Assembly: GCF_015840715.1 (NCBI RefSeq)
Contig: NZ_CP060397.1
Span: 434,001-498,000, forward strand
From: Synechococcus sp. CBW1004
Lineage (GTDB): Bacteria > Cyanobacteriota > Cyanobacteriia > PCC-6307 > Cyanobiaceae
Reading direction: 5' to 3'
Length of the DNA stretch: 64,000 nt
Part shown: positions 6,690 through 14,588 of the stretch, in pieces
Layout: the number at the start of each line of letters is the position of its first letter
Numbering within the stretch: position 1 is the first letter of the stretch
Made by a program: the position numbers and the translations under genes
Notes under the pieces: generated by a model
Databases searched by the model: none
Told to the model about the DNA's origin: nothing
Seen by the model: only the letters and a program-made list of their open reading frames with translations

Positions 6690-7899
6690 TGCGCCTTGCC
6701 TGTTCATGCCAACGGCCACGCCGTCAACATGCAGGTGGATTGGGTTGGGGACGGTATTCGTCGGGTGTTCTTGCCCTTCTTTTCAGTCACGTCCAGAGAC
6801 TGGAAGCCAGAGTTGCACTGGCTGCGACGAGTTGGCACACGGGGTGCACAGCGCGTCAGGGCCGCAAGGCCCCGCAGGAGGAAGACTTGGCGTCTATTGA
6901 TACTGTCCTGCGCTTCTATTCAGCCGGATTCAAGTTCCGGAACGCTGGGGCAGCTCAGCCACGGGACGCCTGTAGATTCCGAGCCCACAAGGGGGCCGCA
7001 CCGGCGTGATCCGTCCTCGGGGAGCCGTGCCAATCGCGGCCACCCCTCGTCTGCCCGCTCACCCCCTGATCCACTTGGCCGAGTGAGAGCGCCACGGGGA
7101 CCGCATGTCCCTGACCCAGACGCAGAGCGCCTGGCCCTCTCACTTGCACCTACCGGTTGACGTCAACAGTCCTCATAACAGGACCGAATCCGTGTGGCCG
7201 CCGGGGAAGCGTTTCTATAATTTGGCGCGGCAAAGCAGCCGCTCAGCGGAAGTGCATAGGCTCGGCGCCTGTTCGGCGCAGTCAATAGAAGAGAAGAGAT
7301 GCAATCGACCCGGCCGCAATGGCTGGGGGCCTGGCCGCTGAGGGTGAGCGACTGCGGCGCAGTCCTGCCTGAGCGGTTGAGAGAAAGGTAAGGGGTAAGG
7401 GTCGCGAACGTCAAGCAACTCGCCGGAAGCAAGTCATAGCCAGAGAGGCGACAGATGCGCCAGTCAACGCAACATCCAGGGCGCATATCATTTCCACCCG
7501 CAATAGGAAAATGTATGTAGATCAGGCGCTCTGATTTGGTTTGCGAGCCTGACGGGAGGGAGGGGTGGTGATCTTTATGCAAATACACTGCCCATTCATT
7601 GATTCATTTGCCGAGCAGCGCTTTTCCTGTTGCGAGTCAGCCGCGGCAATGACTTAGAAGCCTGCTGTCGATAATGCTAGTAGAGGCGCGACTAGAAGGC
7701 GTCTTCGCGTAACAGGCAAAAAGCAGTAGCAAGAACTCTCTGTTTAGTGCTATGACACGATATCTTGACACTTCATTATCGCCAGGAGCCCGCATGGCGA
7801 TCTCCGTAAGTTGTAGATGACCGGACACATCAAGCAAGAAGGCCCGCTCAAGTCGGCGAGCAGGCCCGCGGGTCCGGTGGTACATCCGTCCTATCTTAC
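6690..7899. other. 1.2-kb region without a supported gene
   Basis: Several short frames exist here but none has convincing protein character or a good start. Visible elements are a 12-bp palindrome GTTGACGTCAAC (7156-7167), a consensus -10 hexamer TATAAT (7216-7221) without an obvious -35, a TTGACA (7765-7770), and an inverted repeat GGCCCGCTC/GAGCAGGCC (7841-7865) just upstream of the replication gene. From about 7380 the base composition is more AT-rich. This could be the regulatory or left-end region of the element, or hold an RNA gene. Confidence 0.4.
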
Positions 7900-10647
7900 A
7901 TGGCCAACTCCTCTCCCGACAATGCTTCCCCCCAAATTGAGGGAAGGGCAATTGACTTATTGCGTTCTGGCGTATTTCCTGAGTGGTGGACGTTCATTCC
8001 GGTAGCAGGAAAAGCGACGTTCGTTAAAGAGTGGTCAACGAAGCCTTTGACCAAGGAGCAGTGCATCCTCGAATACAAGACGAAACAGGCCTATCGCGGG
8101 CTCGGGGTGGTCACCGGGGAGTTCTCGGGGGGCCTGATCGCGCTGGACATCGATGGGCTGAGCGCCGATGACCGGTACGAGGCTTCGGTGGGCGAGGCCT
8201 ACGAGGCACCTGGGGAGGAGAGCACGATGTCGTGGACCTCAGGGCGGCCGGGGCGGCGGCAGATCCTTTATCGGGTGCCGGCCTCGGTGGTGCCGGAGCT
8301 GCGACACGTCAAGACGCTGATCCTGCGCGCCGACGGGGAGTGGCACCTGGGGAACGGGGACACGGACCGCAACGCACAGCAGGAGGCCCAGAAGGACGGC
8401 GACGCCGAGTACGAGGAGGTGGTCCTCCGCTTCAACCAGTGCCAGAGCGTGGTGCCGGGGTCGCCGCACCCGAGCACGGGCATGCGGTATCGGTTCCTCA
8501 ACTACAACGAGGGCAAGGTGGCCCTGGCGCCGGAGTGGCTCCTGGACATCCTCCGGGGCTTCCGAAAGCCGGTGCAGTGGCTGAGCGATGCCGATCAGAA
8601 GGCTCTGGATGCCGAGCTCGGGGAGACGGCGATTCCGTCGCGGCAGATCCGGGGCTGGTTCTTCAAGGAGGAGGTGCAGGCCCTGCTGAGGCCCCGGCTC
8701 GAGGAGCTGGTGTTCCGGCACGAGACGTTCGACGCCTATGGGTGGCGGGAACGGGATGGAGCCAAGCCGCAGCGGATGTCCGGGTGCCCCTGGCATGGGG
8801 GCAAGAGCGGGACGTCATTCCAGTACTCGCCGGACTCGGGGTGCTGGGACTGCAAGGCGTGCGGCGTGGGCGGGGACGTCCTGGACTTCATCCACAAGGT
8901 GCGGGTCAACAACCTGCATGCGGAGAGGCCCCAAGGCCCGGACCTGGAGGTCTATGTGGCGGAGATCGCGACGGCCCTCGGGTTCAACTACCCGGAGGAC
9001 GCCCGGGCGTCGACGGTCAAGAACCAGGAGGTGCCGCTGCGCCGGTTGACGGGGCATGAGTTCTTCTCCGCGGCGCTGAAGATCGAGGACTCGTTCGAGA
9101 ACGCCGAGCTCGGGGACTACCACCTGATGGAGCTGGTGCGGGACGCCGGCCTGATGAACGTGTATCGGTCGGGGCCCCAGGTGAGGGCGGCGCTGGAGCG
9201 GTTCATGCTGCATGAGCAGCAGGAGCTGGACGAGGCCGACTGGCAGGAGAAGTGCCGGGGGCAGCGGGACTACCTGATCCCGGACTTCGTGTCGCGGCCC
9301 AGCTCGATCATGTTGCACGCCCGGGGCGGCCTCGGGAAGACGCGGCTGGCGGTGCTGATCTCGAAGATCGTGGGCCAGCAGCAGACCATGAGGGTGCGGG
9401 GGCTGGAGGTGCAGCCGACGCTCTCGGGGAATGTGCTGTTCATCGGCAACGACATGTCGATGACGGATTACGCCGAGTACTTCGATCAGCAGGGGATCGA
9501 TACGTCGGGGCCAGATCGGTGGATGAAGTTCAAGCCGCAGTGGCAGCAGAGCCAGTACAAAGTGCTGCTGCGGTGGCTGAACGAGCACAAGCCGGTGTTG
9601 GTGGTGATTGACTCGCTGACGTCAGTCAGCACGATGATCGCGGCCAAGGAGTACGAGAAGGAGTACGCGACGACGCTGTATCGGCTGGCGCGGGAGAACG
9701 GGACGGCGTTCCCGGCGACGACGTTCCTGTGGATCCACCACGACAAGAAGGATGGGACGGGGTTCCGGGGGACGGACACGCTGCGGAATGCGGTGCATGA
9801 GACCTGGCACCTGAAGGAGCTCTCGGATGAGGAGCGGGCGGAGTTCGGGGACCACGCGCTGATCCTGGAGATCGACAAGAGCCGGGGCATGCGGGGTGGG
9901 GACCGGTTCCTGGTGCGGGAGGACATCGAGGAGGCCCTGAGCCTGGAAGACCTCACGCCGACCGTGAAGCGGGACAACCGGGGCCAGGGCGACGAGACTC
10001 CGCGGACGCTCGTCCTCGGGATCCTCAAGGAGGCGTCGGGGCCGCTGACGGTGAAGGAGCTGCGGTACGAGCTCAACAGCCGGCTGTCGGGGCGCCGGGG
10101 CCAGGGGGCGCACGTGTCCGCCAGGACGGTGCAGCGGTGGCTGAAGGCCTGGGTAGGGGCCGGCCTCGTGGTGTCTCCAGGGTCTCAGACCTCGGTGGGG
10201 AAGGGGAGGCCTGAACCCCTCTTCGAGGTGGCCTCTTCTATATACGAGGCAAATTCTGTCGTTAAGTCTGTGGAAAACCTTGAGATCCCAGTCCCCGAGG
10301 GCGATCTAATTAACGACACGGGTTTGTCGTTAAATGCCCCTGAGGAGGGGTGTGTCGTTAAGTCAGCCCAGATCTCGCCCGAGACCGGTGGGACGAGGAC
10401 CGTGTCGCTGCCCACCGAGAACGGGGTGACTCAAGTGGCCTCGCCAACGCCCTCGGGGGAGGGGCCGGCAATTAACGACACAAGCGACACCACCGAGGGC
10501 GTGTCGTTAAATACGATGCCCGAAAACCGGTCCAGGACAGGGGTTTCGAGCGACCAGGCCCGAATTAGCGACATTCCGGCACAGGTAAAGGAGAAACCCG
10601 TCCTCCGCTACGAGCTCGACAACTGGGGCGAGGTCGATTGGGGGTGA
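7900..10647 (+). CDS. Primase-polymerase / zinc-ribbon / RecA-like helicase fusion replication protein
   Basis: A 915-residue multidomain replication protein. Residues about 15-215 form a bifunctional primase-polymerase domain (ALDIDG at 81-86, TSGRPGRRQILYRVP, then VVPGSPHPSTGMRY). Residues about 297-330 form a CHC2/DnaG-like zinc ribbon (CPWH then CWDCKACGVGGD). Residues about 465-680 form a RepA/AAA_25-type ATPase with Walker A GGLGKTR, Walker B VLVVIDS and FLWIHHDKKDGTGFRGTDTLR. A winged-helix-like segment (about 700-770) and a low-complexity tail follow. Together these would prime, unwind and start replication of a mobile element. The tail DNA carries the iterons. The gene converges with the small recombinase. 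The ATG at 7900 has no clear Shine-Dalgarno. Confidence 0.85.
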   Translation: MANSSPDNASPQIEGRAIDLLRSGVFPEWWTFIPVAGKATFVKEWSTKPLTKEQCILEYKTKQAYRGLGVVTGEFSGGLIALDIDGLSADDRYEASVGEAYEAPGEESTMSWTSGRPGRRQILYRVPASVVPELRHVKTLILRADGEWHLGNGDTDRNAQQEAQKDGDAEYEEVVLRFNQCQSVVPGSPHPSTGMRYRFLNYNEGKVALAPEWLLDILRGFRKPVQWLSDADQKALDAELGETAIPSRQIRGWFFKEEVQALLRPRLEELVFRHETFDAYGWRERDGAKPQRMSGCPWHGGKSGTSFQYSPDSGCWDCKACGVGGDVLDFIHKVRVNNLHAERPQGPDLEVYVAEIATALGFNYPEDARASTVKNQEVPLRRLTGHEFFSAALKIEDSFENAELGDYHLMELVRDAGLMNVYRSGPQVRAALERFMLHEQQELDEADWQEKCRGQRDYLIPDFVSRPSSIMLHARGGLGKTRLAVLISKIVGQQQTMRVRGLEVQPTLSGNVLFIGNDMSMTDYAEYFDQQGIDTSGPDRWMKFKPQWQQSQYKVLLRWLNEHKPVLVVIDSLTSVSTMIAAKEYEKEYATTLYRLARENGTAFPATTFLWIHHDKKDGTGFRGTDTLRNAVHETWHLKELSDEERAEFGDHALILEIDKSRGMRGGDRFLVREDIEEALSLEDLTPTVKRDNRGQGDETPRTLVLGILKEASGPLTVKELRYELNSRLSGRRGQGAHVSARTVQRWLKAWVGAGLVVSPGSQTSVGKGRPEPLFEVASSIYEANSVVKSVENLEIPVPEGDLINDTGLSLNAPEEGCVVKSAQISPETGGTRTVSLPTENGVTQVASPTPSGEGPAINDTSDTTEGVSLNTMPENRSRTGVSSDQARISDIPAQVKEKPVLRYELDNWGEVDWG
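10257..10573. repeat. Iteron cluster, probable replication origin inside the rep gene
   Basis: Six perfect copies of the 9-mer TGTCGTTAA lie in 254 bp: plus orientation at 10257, 10325, 10353 and 10502, minus orientation at 10310 and 10472. Degenerate copies lie at 10403 (+), 10484 (-) and 10565 (-). The copies at 10310 and 10325 form a 9-bp inverted repeat with a 6-bp spacer. The copies fall in three codon phases (VVKS twice, L/VSLN twice, INDT twice), so what is conserved is the DNA, not the protein. This is how Rep-binding iterons of an origin look. Confidence 0.7.
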
Positions 10648-10667
10648 CCAATTGCACCGCTAGAGCT

Positions 10668-10702
10668 CATTCCTAAATTTATTATCAACCATTAATCAAT
10701 GC
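10668..10702. other. AT-rich stretch beside the iterons, candidate unwinding element
   Basis: About 35 bases composed mainly of A and T lie just after the stop of the rep gene and run into the 3' end of the small recombinase gene, in otherwise GC-rich DNA. Next to an iteron cluster, this is the expected place for a DNA unwinding element. Function is inferred from position and composition only. Confidence 0.4.
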
Positions 10703-11275
10703 AAGAGCAGCCGCTTCGTCTGATTCGGAAACGTCGATATATTGCTGTAGTTGACCGAGGGAGGCATGCCCTGTAAACCGCTGCACGGTTCGCAGGGATG
10801 CCCCCCTTTGGGCCATTGTTGTTGCCAATGAGCGCCGGAAGGAGTGCAGCGAAACTCCTGAGGCTATGTGTGATCCAAGAACCTTCAGAGTCTTCCTAAG
10901 TGCCAGATCGGCAGCTTGGCGCGTCATCGGCTGTGTCTCCGAGTTCGGGCTAAGGAACAGCAGGGCGCCGTTGCGGGCTTCGCGGCCATGTCGCTGCTCC
11001 CAGTGCTGTCGGTACCGATCGAGCTCGGCTCTCAGGCGCTCGCCCATCAAGGGCTCGCGGGTGCGCTTGGTCTTGGTGGTCGTCGCCTCGAACACGATCC
11101 GATCGCTGTGGATGGCGCCCCAATGCAGGCGAAGGGTTTCGGTGACGCGCGAACCGCTGAAGCGCATCACCGCCCATAGCGCTCGGTGCTCGAGCGATGG
11201 AGCGGCCTCCATCAGCTGATCGAGCTCATCAGGGGTCAGCACCCGTGCCTGGCCGTTGCCGTTTGTCTTGGGCAT
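10685..11275 (-). CDS. Short tyrosine recombinase (catalytic domain only)
   Basis: A 196-residue protein that is essentially the catalytic domain of a phage-type integrase: Arg I in FSGSRVTE (R43), box II HSFRRSLAT (H144, R147), GH at 169-170 and the Tyr nucleophile in QQYIDV (Y179). It lacks the N-terminal arm- and core-binding domains of full-length integrases, so it may be a compact recombinase, a resolvase for element dimers, or a truncated gene that kept its active site. The ATG at 11275 is used; the frame upstream to 11374 is poor. An inverted repeat lies just before the start. Confidence 0.8.
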   Translation of the reverse strand: MPKTNGNGQARVLTPDELDQLMEAAPSLEHRALWAVMRFSGSRVTETLRLHWGAIHSDRIVFEATTTKTKRTREPLMGERLRAELDRYRQHWEQRHGREARNGALLFLSPNSETQPMTRQAADLALRKTLKVLGSHIASGVSLHSFRRSLATTMAQRGASLRTVQRFTGHASLGQLQQYIDVSESDEAAALALING

Positions 11276-11289
11276 GGGCGACCTCGGAG

Positions 11290-11315
11290 CTTGTCGAATA
11301 CTAGAGAAGGACAAG
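11290..11315. promoter_or_regulatory. Inverted repeat upstream of the short recombinase
   Basis: CTTGTC (11290-11295) and GACAAG (11310-11315) form an inverted repeat with a 14-bp spacer, ending about 15 bases before the recombinase ATG. A third CTTGTC lies at 11403-11408. The position suggests an operator; no regulator is assigned. Confidence 0.3.
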
Positions 11316-11435
11316 CGGCGAGGCTGGGCGATCGTTCTCAACGGGCCTGAGCACTCGGGGCGGAGTCCGGGCACTTGTTGATTCTCAATAAGGGCGTCGT
11401 TCCTTGTCCTACTGAGAGCGCCGCTTCATGTGTGC

Positions 11436-12113
11436 TCAATCCCGCAGGGCGAGAACCTCGATCGTCCCGTCATGAGCTTGGGCCCGCATCCGGTCGCGCT
11501 CCGCCACGGTCCATGCGCGCCGCGGGAAGGGGTCAGGCGGGGCCTGGGTGGTCGGCGCTGGTCCAGGTGGGTGCAAGGGCACCTCGCGAGGTGCCAGCTC
11601 CTCCTGGGCGAGGACGAGGAGGTCAGCAAGCGCCGGCTCGGTCTCGGGGTTCGGATTCCGAAGCCAGGCGCAGCGTCTGTCGTTGTCGGCGCTGAGCAGG
11701 GCGAGGGCGAGCTGGAGGTGCCATGGGTCGCGCCAGATCTCACGGGGGTCGCGGAAGGTCAGCTCGGTGGGGCTGACCAGGCGACGGTGCATGTCACCAG
11801 TGAGCCAGCGAGGGGCGAAATGGGGGCCTGTGGCCCGGATCCAGGCGGTGTGTTCGTGCCCCTGGGTGATCAAGCCCACAGGCTGTCCTGCTGGCCACTG
11901 CCTGGTCGGGGTCAGGGCGTCATAGAGCACGGGTTCAGGCACTGGGCCCGCGAGCCACCTGGCATGCGCAACGGTGTCGCACGGCCGCCACCAGGCGAGC
12001 GGCTGGTCGATGTCCACCTCGCGGGCGTTGGCCGCTCTGCGCCGCTGCTCCAGAGCCTTGCGCAGGGCGCGGGTGTGGGCTCCTCCGTCAATCTGCCGCA
12101 ACTGGCGGCGCAT
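11436..12113 (-). CDS. Hypothetical protein downstream of the TerS-like gene
   Basis: A 225-residue protein with no recognised family. It has a basic, helical N-terminus (MRRQLRQIDGG then RALRKALEQRRRAANAREV), a Trp-rich central part (WWRPCDTVAHARWL; WHLQLALALLSADND) and a Pro-rich C-terminus. The ATG at 12113 gives a 26-bp overlap with the TerS-like gene upstream, so the two are probably co-transcribed and translationally coupled. In small phage satellites genes in this position often modify packaging or regulation, but nothing in the sequence proves that. Confidence 0.5.
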   Translation of the reverse strand: MRRQLRQIDGGAHTRALRKALEQRRRAANAREVDIDQPLAWWRPCDTVAHARWLAGPVPEPVLYDALTPTRQWPAGQPVGLITQGHEHTAWIRATGPHFAPRWLTGDMHRRLVSPTELTFRDPREIWRDPWHLQLALALLSADNDRRCAWLRNPNPETEPALADLLVLAQEELAPREVPLHPPGPAPTTQAPPDPFPRRAWTVAERDRMRAQAHDGTIEVLALRD

Positions 12114-12621
12114 CTCCGAGCTCACCAGTGTTGACAGCGACGCCGTCGAGGATCGAGAGAGGCTCATCAGAGACAAGGCAGGTGGCAACTTCAGCGAAGA
12201 CTTCAGGTGAAAGCTGATCGCGGAGTTTTGTCGCGATCTCGGTGATCACCGATCGACGTAGTACGAGTTCAGTCCGGCCCAGTGGTTGGACATCAAGTGC
12301 ATATAACTTTCTGATTTCAGAGGAGGCCTTTAATGCTGATGGCACCTGCGAGAGATCGCCACTGGCAATGGCTTGATCAAGTTTTGAGGCAATGTTGTCA
12401 AGTCGCTCATATTCCTCGGCCCTAAGTGCAGCGGCGCCCTCGATGCAGGCAGCATCGAGTTTTGTCAGATATAAATTGATATCCCTTCTCACTGTTTCGC
12501 GAGAGCAGCCTGTCTTCTTTGCAATCTCCCGCATCGTTAAGCGTGAATCACGGCGCAAAGCGATCACCTTCGCCTGCCTTTCGGCCTTTGCGATCAGATG
12601 CGGGCCTCCTCGTCTTGGCAC
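12088..12621 (-). CDS. HTH protein resembling phage terminase small subunit
   Basis: A 177-residue protein. Residues about 12-50 form a helix-turn-helix (LTMREIAKKTGCSRETVRRDI); then comes a helical region with the pattern EEYERLDNI...ASGDLSQVPSALKASSEIRKLYALD, seen in small terminase-like proteins whose C-terminal helices drive oligomerisation. In phages TerS picks the DNA for packaging; in satellites a dedicated TerS redirects packaging. An ordinary HTH regulator is the main alternative. GTG start at 12621; an ATG seven bases upstream is out of frame. Confidence 0.55.
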   Translation of the reverse strand: MPRRGGPHLIAKAERQAKVIALRRDSRLTMREIAKKTGCSRETVRRDINLYLTKLDAACIEGAAALRAEEYERLDNIASKLDQAIASGDLSQVPSALKASSEIRKLYALDVQPLGRTELVLRRSVITEIATKLRDQLSPEVFAEVATCLVSDEPLSILDGVAVNTGELGDAPPVAAD

Positions 12622-12769
12622 GGCTCATATGTCACACCAATCCCATTCTGCCAGCAGGAACTCGGTCGTCTGGCTGCCATGTCCTAGGGCAAACCTGTTC
12701 TTGTCTTGGTTAAATGATTGCACCATGTGAGCTTGCATCGCAACTGCATCTCGCCCTATGGCCCCAGAT

Positions 12770-13051
12770 TCAACCGCGGTTCAGTCCGAGTTCAGTCAGG
12801 GTGTGCTCGCGGTGATATCGATACGTGAACGACTTCCCGCGTTTATTTCGCTTGAAACTTCGCTGTGAGAGTCTGCCTTGGCTGATATAGTTCTGAAGCG
12901 TTCTTGGTGTTACTCCCACGATCCGGCTCATTTCTGCTGGAGTCAGCCATGCCACTGCTGCTACTGGGACGTGTCTCTCCAGGGCATGAAGCCGAGTGTT
13001 GATCTGTTTGAGTTCTCTGAGAATGGCATCCCCGAGATCGGCATCAGACAT
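12770..13051 (-). CDS. Excisionase-like HTH protein
   Basis: A 93-residue protein with a short N-terminal coiled coil (ILRELKQINTRLHALERHV) and a winged helix-turn-helix: WLTPAEMSRIVGVTPRTLQNYISQ followed by the basic wing FKRNKRGKSFTYRY. Size, fold and position 80 bases downstream of the integrase fit a recombination directionality factor (Xis) of the MerR/Xis type. It could instead be a repressor. Confidence 0.65.
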   Translation of the reverse strand: MSDADLGDAILRELKQINTRLHALERHVPVAAVAWLTPAEMSRIVGVTPRTLQNYISQGRLSQRSFKRNKRGKSFTYRYHREHTLTELGLNRG

Positions 13052-13132
13052 GGCCCGGCTGCGTTCGCGTCTTCACGAAACGTACGGACTTTTCGCTCGG
13101 ACCGTAAGCGACGGATGTTTGCTCGAAGCTTG

Positions 13133-14275
13133 TCACACGCTCTCGGTGGCCATGGCGCGGCGGAGGTCGCTGGCCTGGATGTGGCGGTGGTAGGTCTGCT
13201 CGTGGACCGCGGCGCTGTGACCGAGGGCGCGGGCGCAGAGGGTGAGGGGCTTGCAGGCCTCGATGCTGCGGATGGCCCAACGGTGGCGGAGGTCGTAGAG
13301 GTCAAAGTCGGGGAGGAGCTCCGCGAAGATCGGAGCGATGTCCTTGGCGCGGCGGCTGTGGCGCCAGGCGTCGACGAAGCGCTTGGCCCGGGCGGAGTCG
13401 TAGTCCTCGGGATGAGTCCAACGAGTCTCGGCCGGGATGGAGATGTCCCCGAGGGCGTAGCGGTCGATCCAGGCTCGGGGGAGGGCGAAGCAGGTGCGTA
13501 GGGCTGGGGCTCGGTTGCGGCGCTTGATCGTGAGCACCTCGGCGGTGCCGTCGTCGTGGATGACCAGGGAGGGGATCTCCGCGGGACGGCAGCCGAAGGT
13601 GGCCAGGGCGGCGTAGCACCAGCCCCATTTCGTGGGGCGGAGGGCGTCGAGGAGGGCGGTGATGGTGTCGTCCTCGGGGATGGTGCGTTCGGCCGGCGCG
13701 TAGCTGCCTTGGAGCTCGCTGATGCGCTCGAGGTTGCCGGGCAGACCCAGGTGGCGCGCCAGGCGCTTCAGCACCTTGCAGCATTCCACCCGAGTGCGGG
13801 TGCCGGGCTCGGTGGACGTGATCGTGCGGAGGAGCGTTTCGAGCGTGCAGGGCAGAGCTGGGGGGAGGCGGCGCAGCTCGAGGTGGATGCGTTCCCAGGT
13901 GCGTTCGGAGGCGGAGTTGCGGGGGCGGCTCTGCCAGTAGGCGACTTCGAAGGAGTGGATCGCGGCGCCGCAGGACATGGGGGCGTCGCTCTCGGGGGAG
14001 TCCCCCGAGGACGGGCGTGCCGCGGGTGTCGCCCAGGGCAACGCTGCCGGGAAGGTGCCGGCCTCGATGGCGCCGTGGAGCTGCAGACAGCGGAGCTCAG
14101 CGGTGACGAGGTTCGCCGGGACGGCCTTGAGGTCGAGGGAGATGTACCTGCGCCGCCGTGAGCCATCTGCGTCGGGGAAGGTGCCGCGGATGAAGAGGGA
14201 CTGACGACGCTGCTCGACCAGCATGCGGAGGCCCCGCTCTCGGAGGGCGGCGTTGGTGGGGGCCAGATCGAGCAC
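13133..14275 (-). CDS. int: Tyrosine integrase of the tRNA-Ser-linked element
   Basis: A 380-residue phage-type integrase. The N-terminal third resembles an arm-DNA-binding domain (SLFIRGTFPDADGSRRRRYISLDL), the middle is the helical core-binding domain, and the C-terminal third holds the catalytic residues: Arg I in FGCRPAEIP, box II LYDLRHRW (about 326-333), GH at 352-353 and Tyr 362 in EQTYHRH. It starts with GTG at 14275, 134 bases from the 3' end of the tRNA-Ser gene and pointing away from it, the standard layout for an element integrated at a tRNA 3' end. Confidence 0.88.
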   Translation of the reverse strand: MLDLAPTNAALRERGLRMLVEQRRQSLFIRGTFPDADGSRRRRYISLDLKAVPANLVTAELRCLQLHGAIEAGTFPAALPWATPAARPSSGDSPESDAPMSCGAAIHSFEVAYWQSRPRNSASERTWERIHLELRRLPPALPCTLETLLRTITSTEPGTRTRVECCKVLKRLARHLGLPGNLERISELQGSYAPAERTIPEDDTITALLDALRPTKWGWCYAALATFGCRPAEIPSLVIHDDGTAEVLTIKRRNRAPALRTCFALPRAWIDRYALGDISIPAETRWTHPEDYDSARAKRFVDAWRHSRRAKDIAPIFAELLPDFDLYDLRHRWAIRSIEACKPLTLCARALGHSAAVHEQTYHRHIQASDLRRAMATESV

Positions 14276-14317
14276 GGCACACGTGAGCCGGTTGTGAGCC
14301 GTTTTACCACGCGCAAC

Positions 14318-14334
14318 GACGCGACATGACGCGA
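14318..14334. repeat. Direct repeat GACGCGA between integrase and tRNA
   Basis: GACGCGA occurs at 14318-14324 and 14328-14334, one helical turn apart (10 bp centre to centre). GTGAGCCG is also repeated nearby (14283 and 14294). Spacing and position suggest integrase arm-type or Xis binding sites of the attachment region. Confidence 0.35.
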
Positions 14335-14408
14335 AGGATCGGGAAAGTTAGCTTGCGAGCCTCAGTCCAGATCCCTGATGCTGTCTGAGATCTCAGGCTT
14401 TCACTGAA

Positions 14409-14493
14409 CGGAGAGGGTGGGATTCGAACCCACGGACCCTTGCGGGTCGCCGGTTTTCAAGACCGGAGCCATCAACCACTCGACCACCTCTCC
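14409..14493 (-). tRNA. tRNA-Ser (UGA)
   Basis: On the minus strand the acceptor 5' strand GGAGAGG (14493-14487) pairs with CCTCTCC (14416-14410), with G73 at 14409. The anticodon loop CTTGAAA carries TGA at 14457-14459, a long variable arm (GACCCGCAAGGGTC) follows, and the T-arm is GTGGGTTCGAATCCCAC. CCA is not encoded. The gene is intact and is the probable integration target of the element to its left. Confidence 0.97.
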
Positions 14494-14588
14494 AGACGCT
14501 GGTTGGTGCTGGCACCGAATCAGCTCAGCCATGATCCCATGCCCGCCCCCGGCGCAGCGAGGACTCCGGTTGGTCGAGGAGCCAGTGA

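Noticed and set aside
6917-6945. Second T-arm-like hairpin (CCGGA-TTCAAGT-TCCGG) on the plus strand
   Set aside because: The closing pair is not the usual G-C, and no other tRNA arm can be drawn around it.
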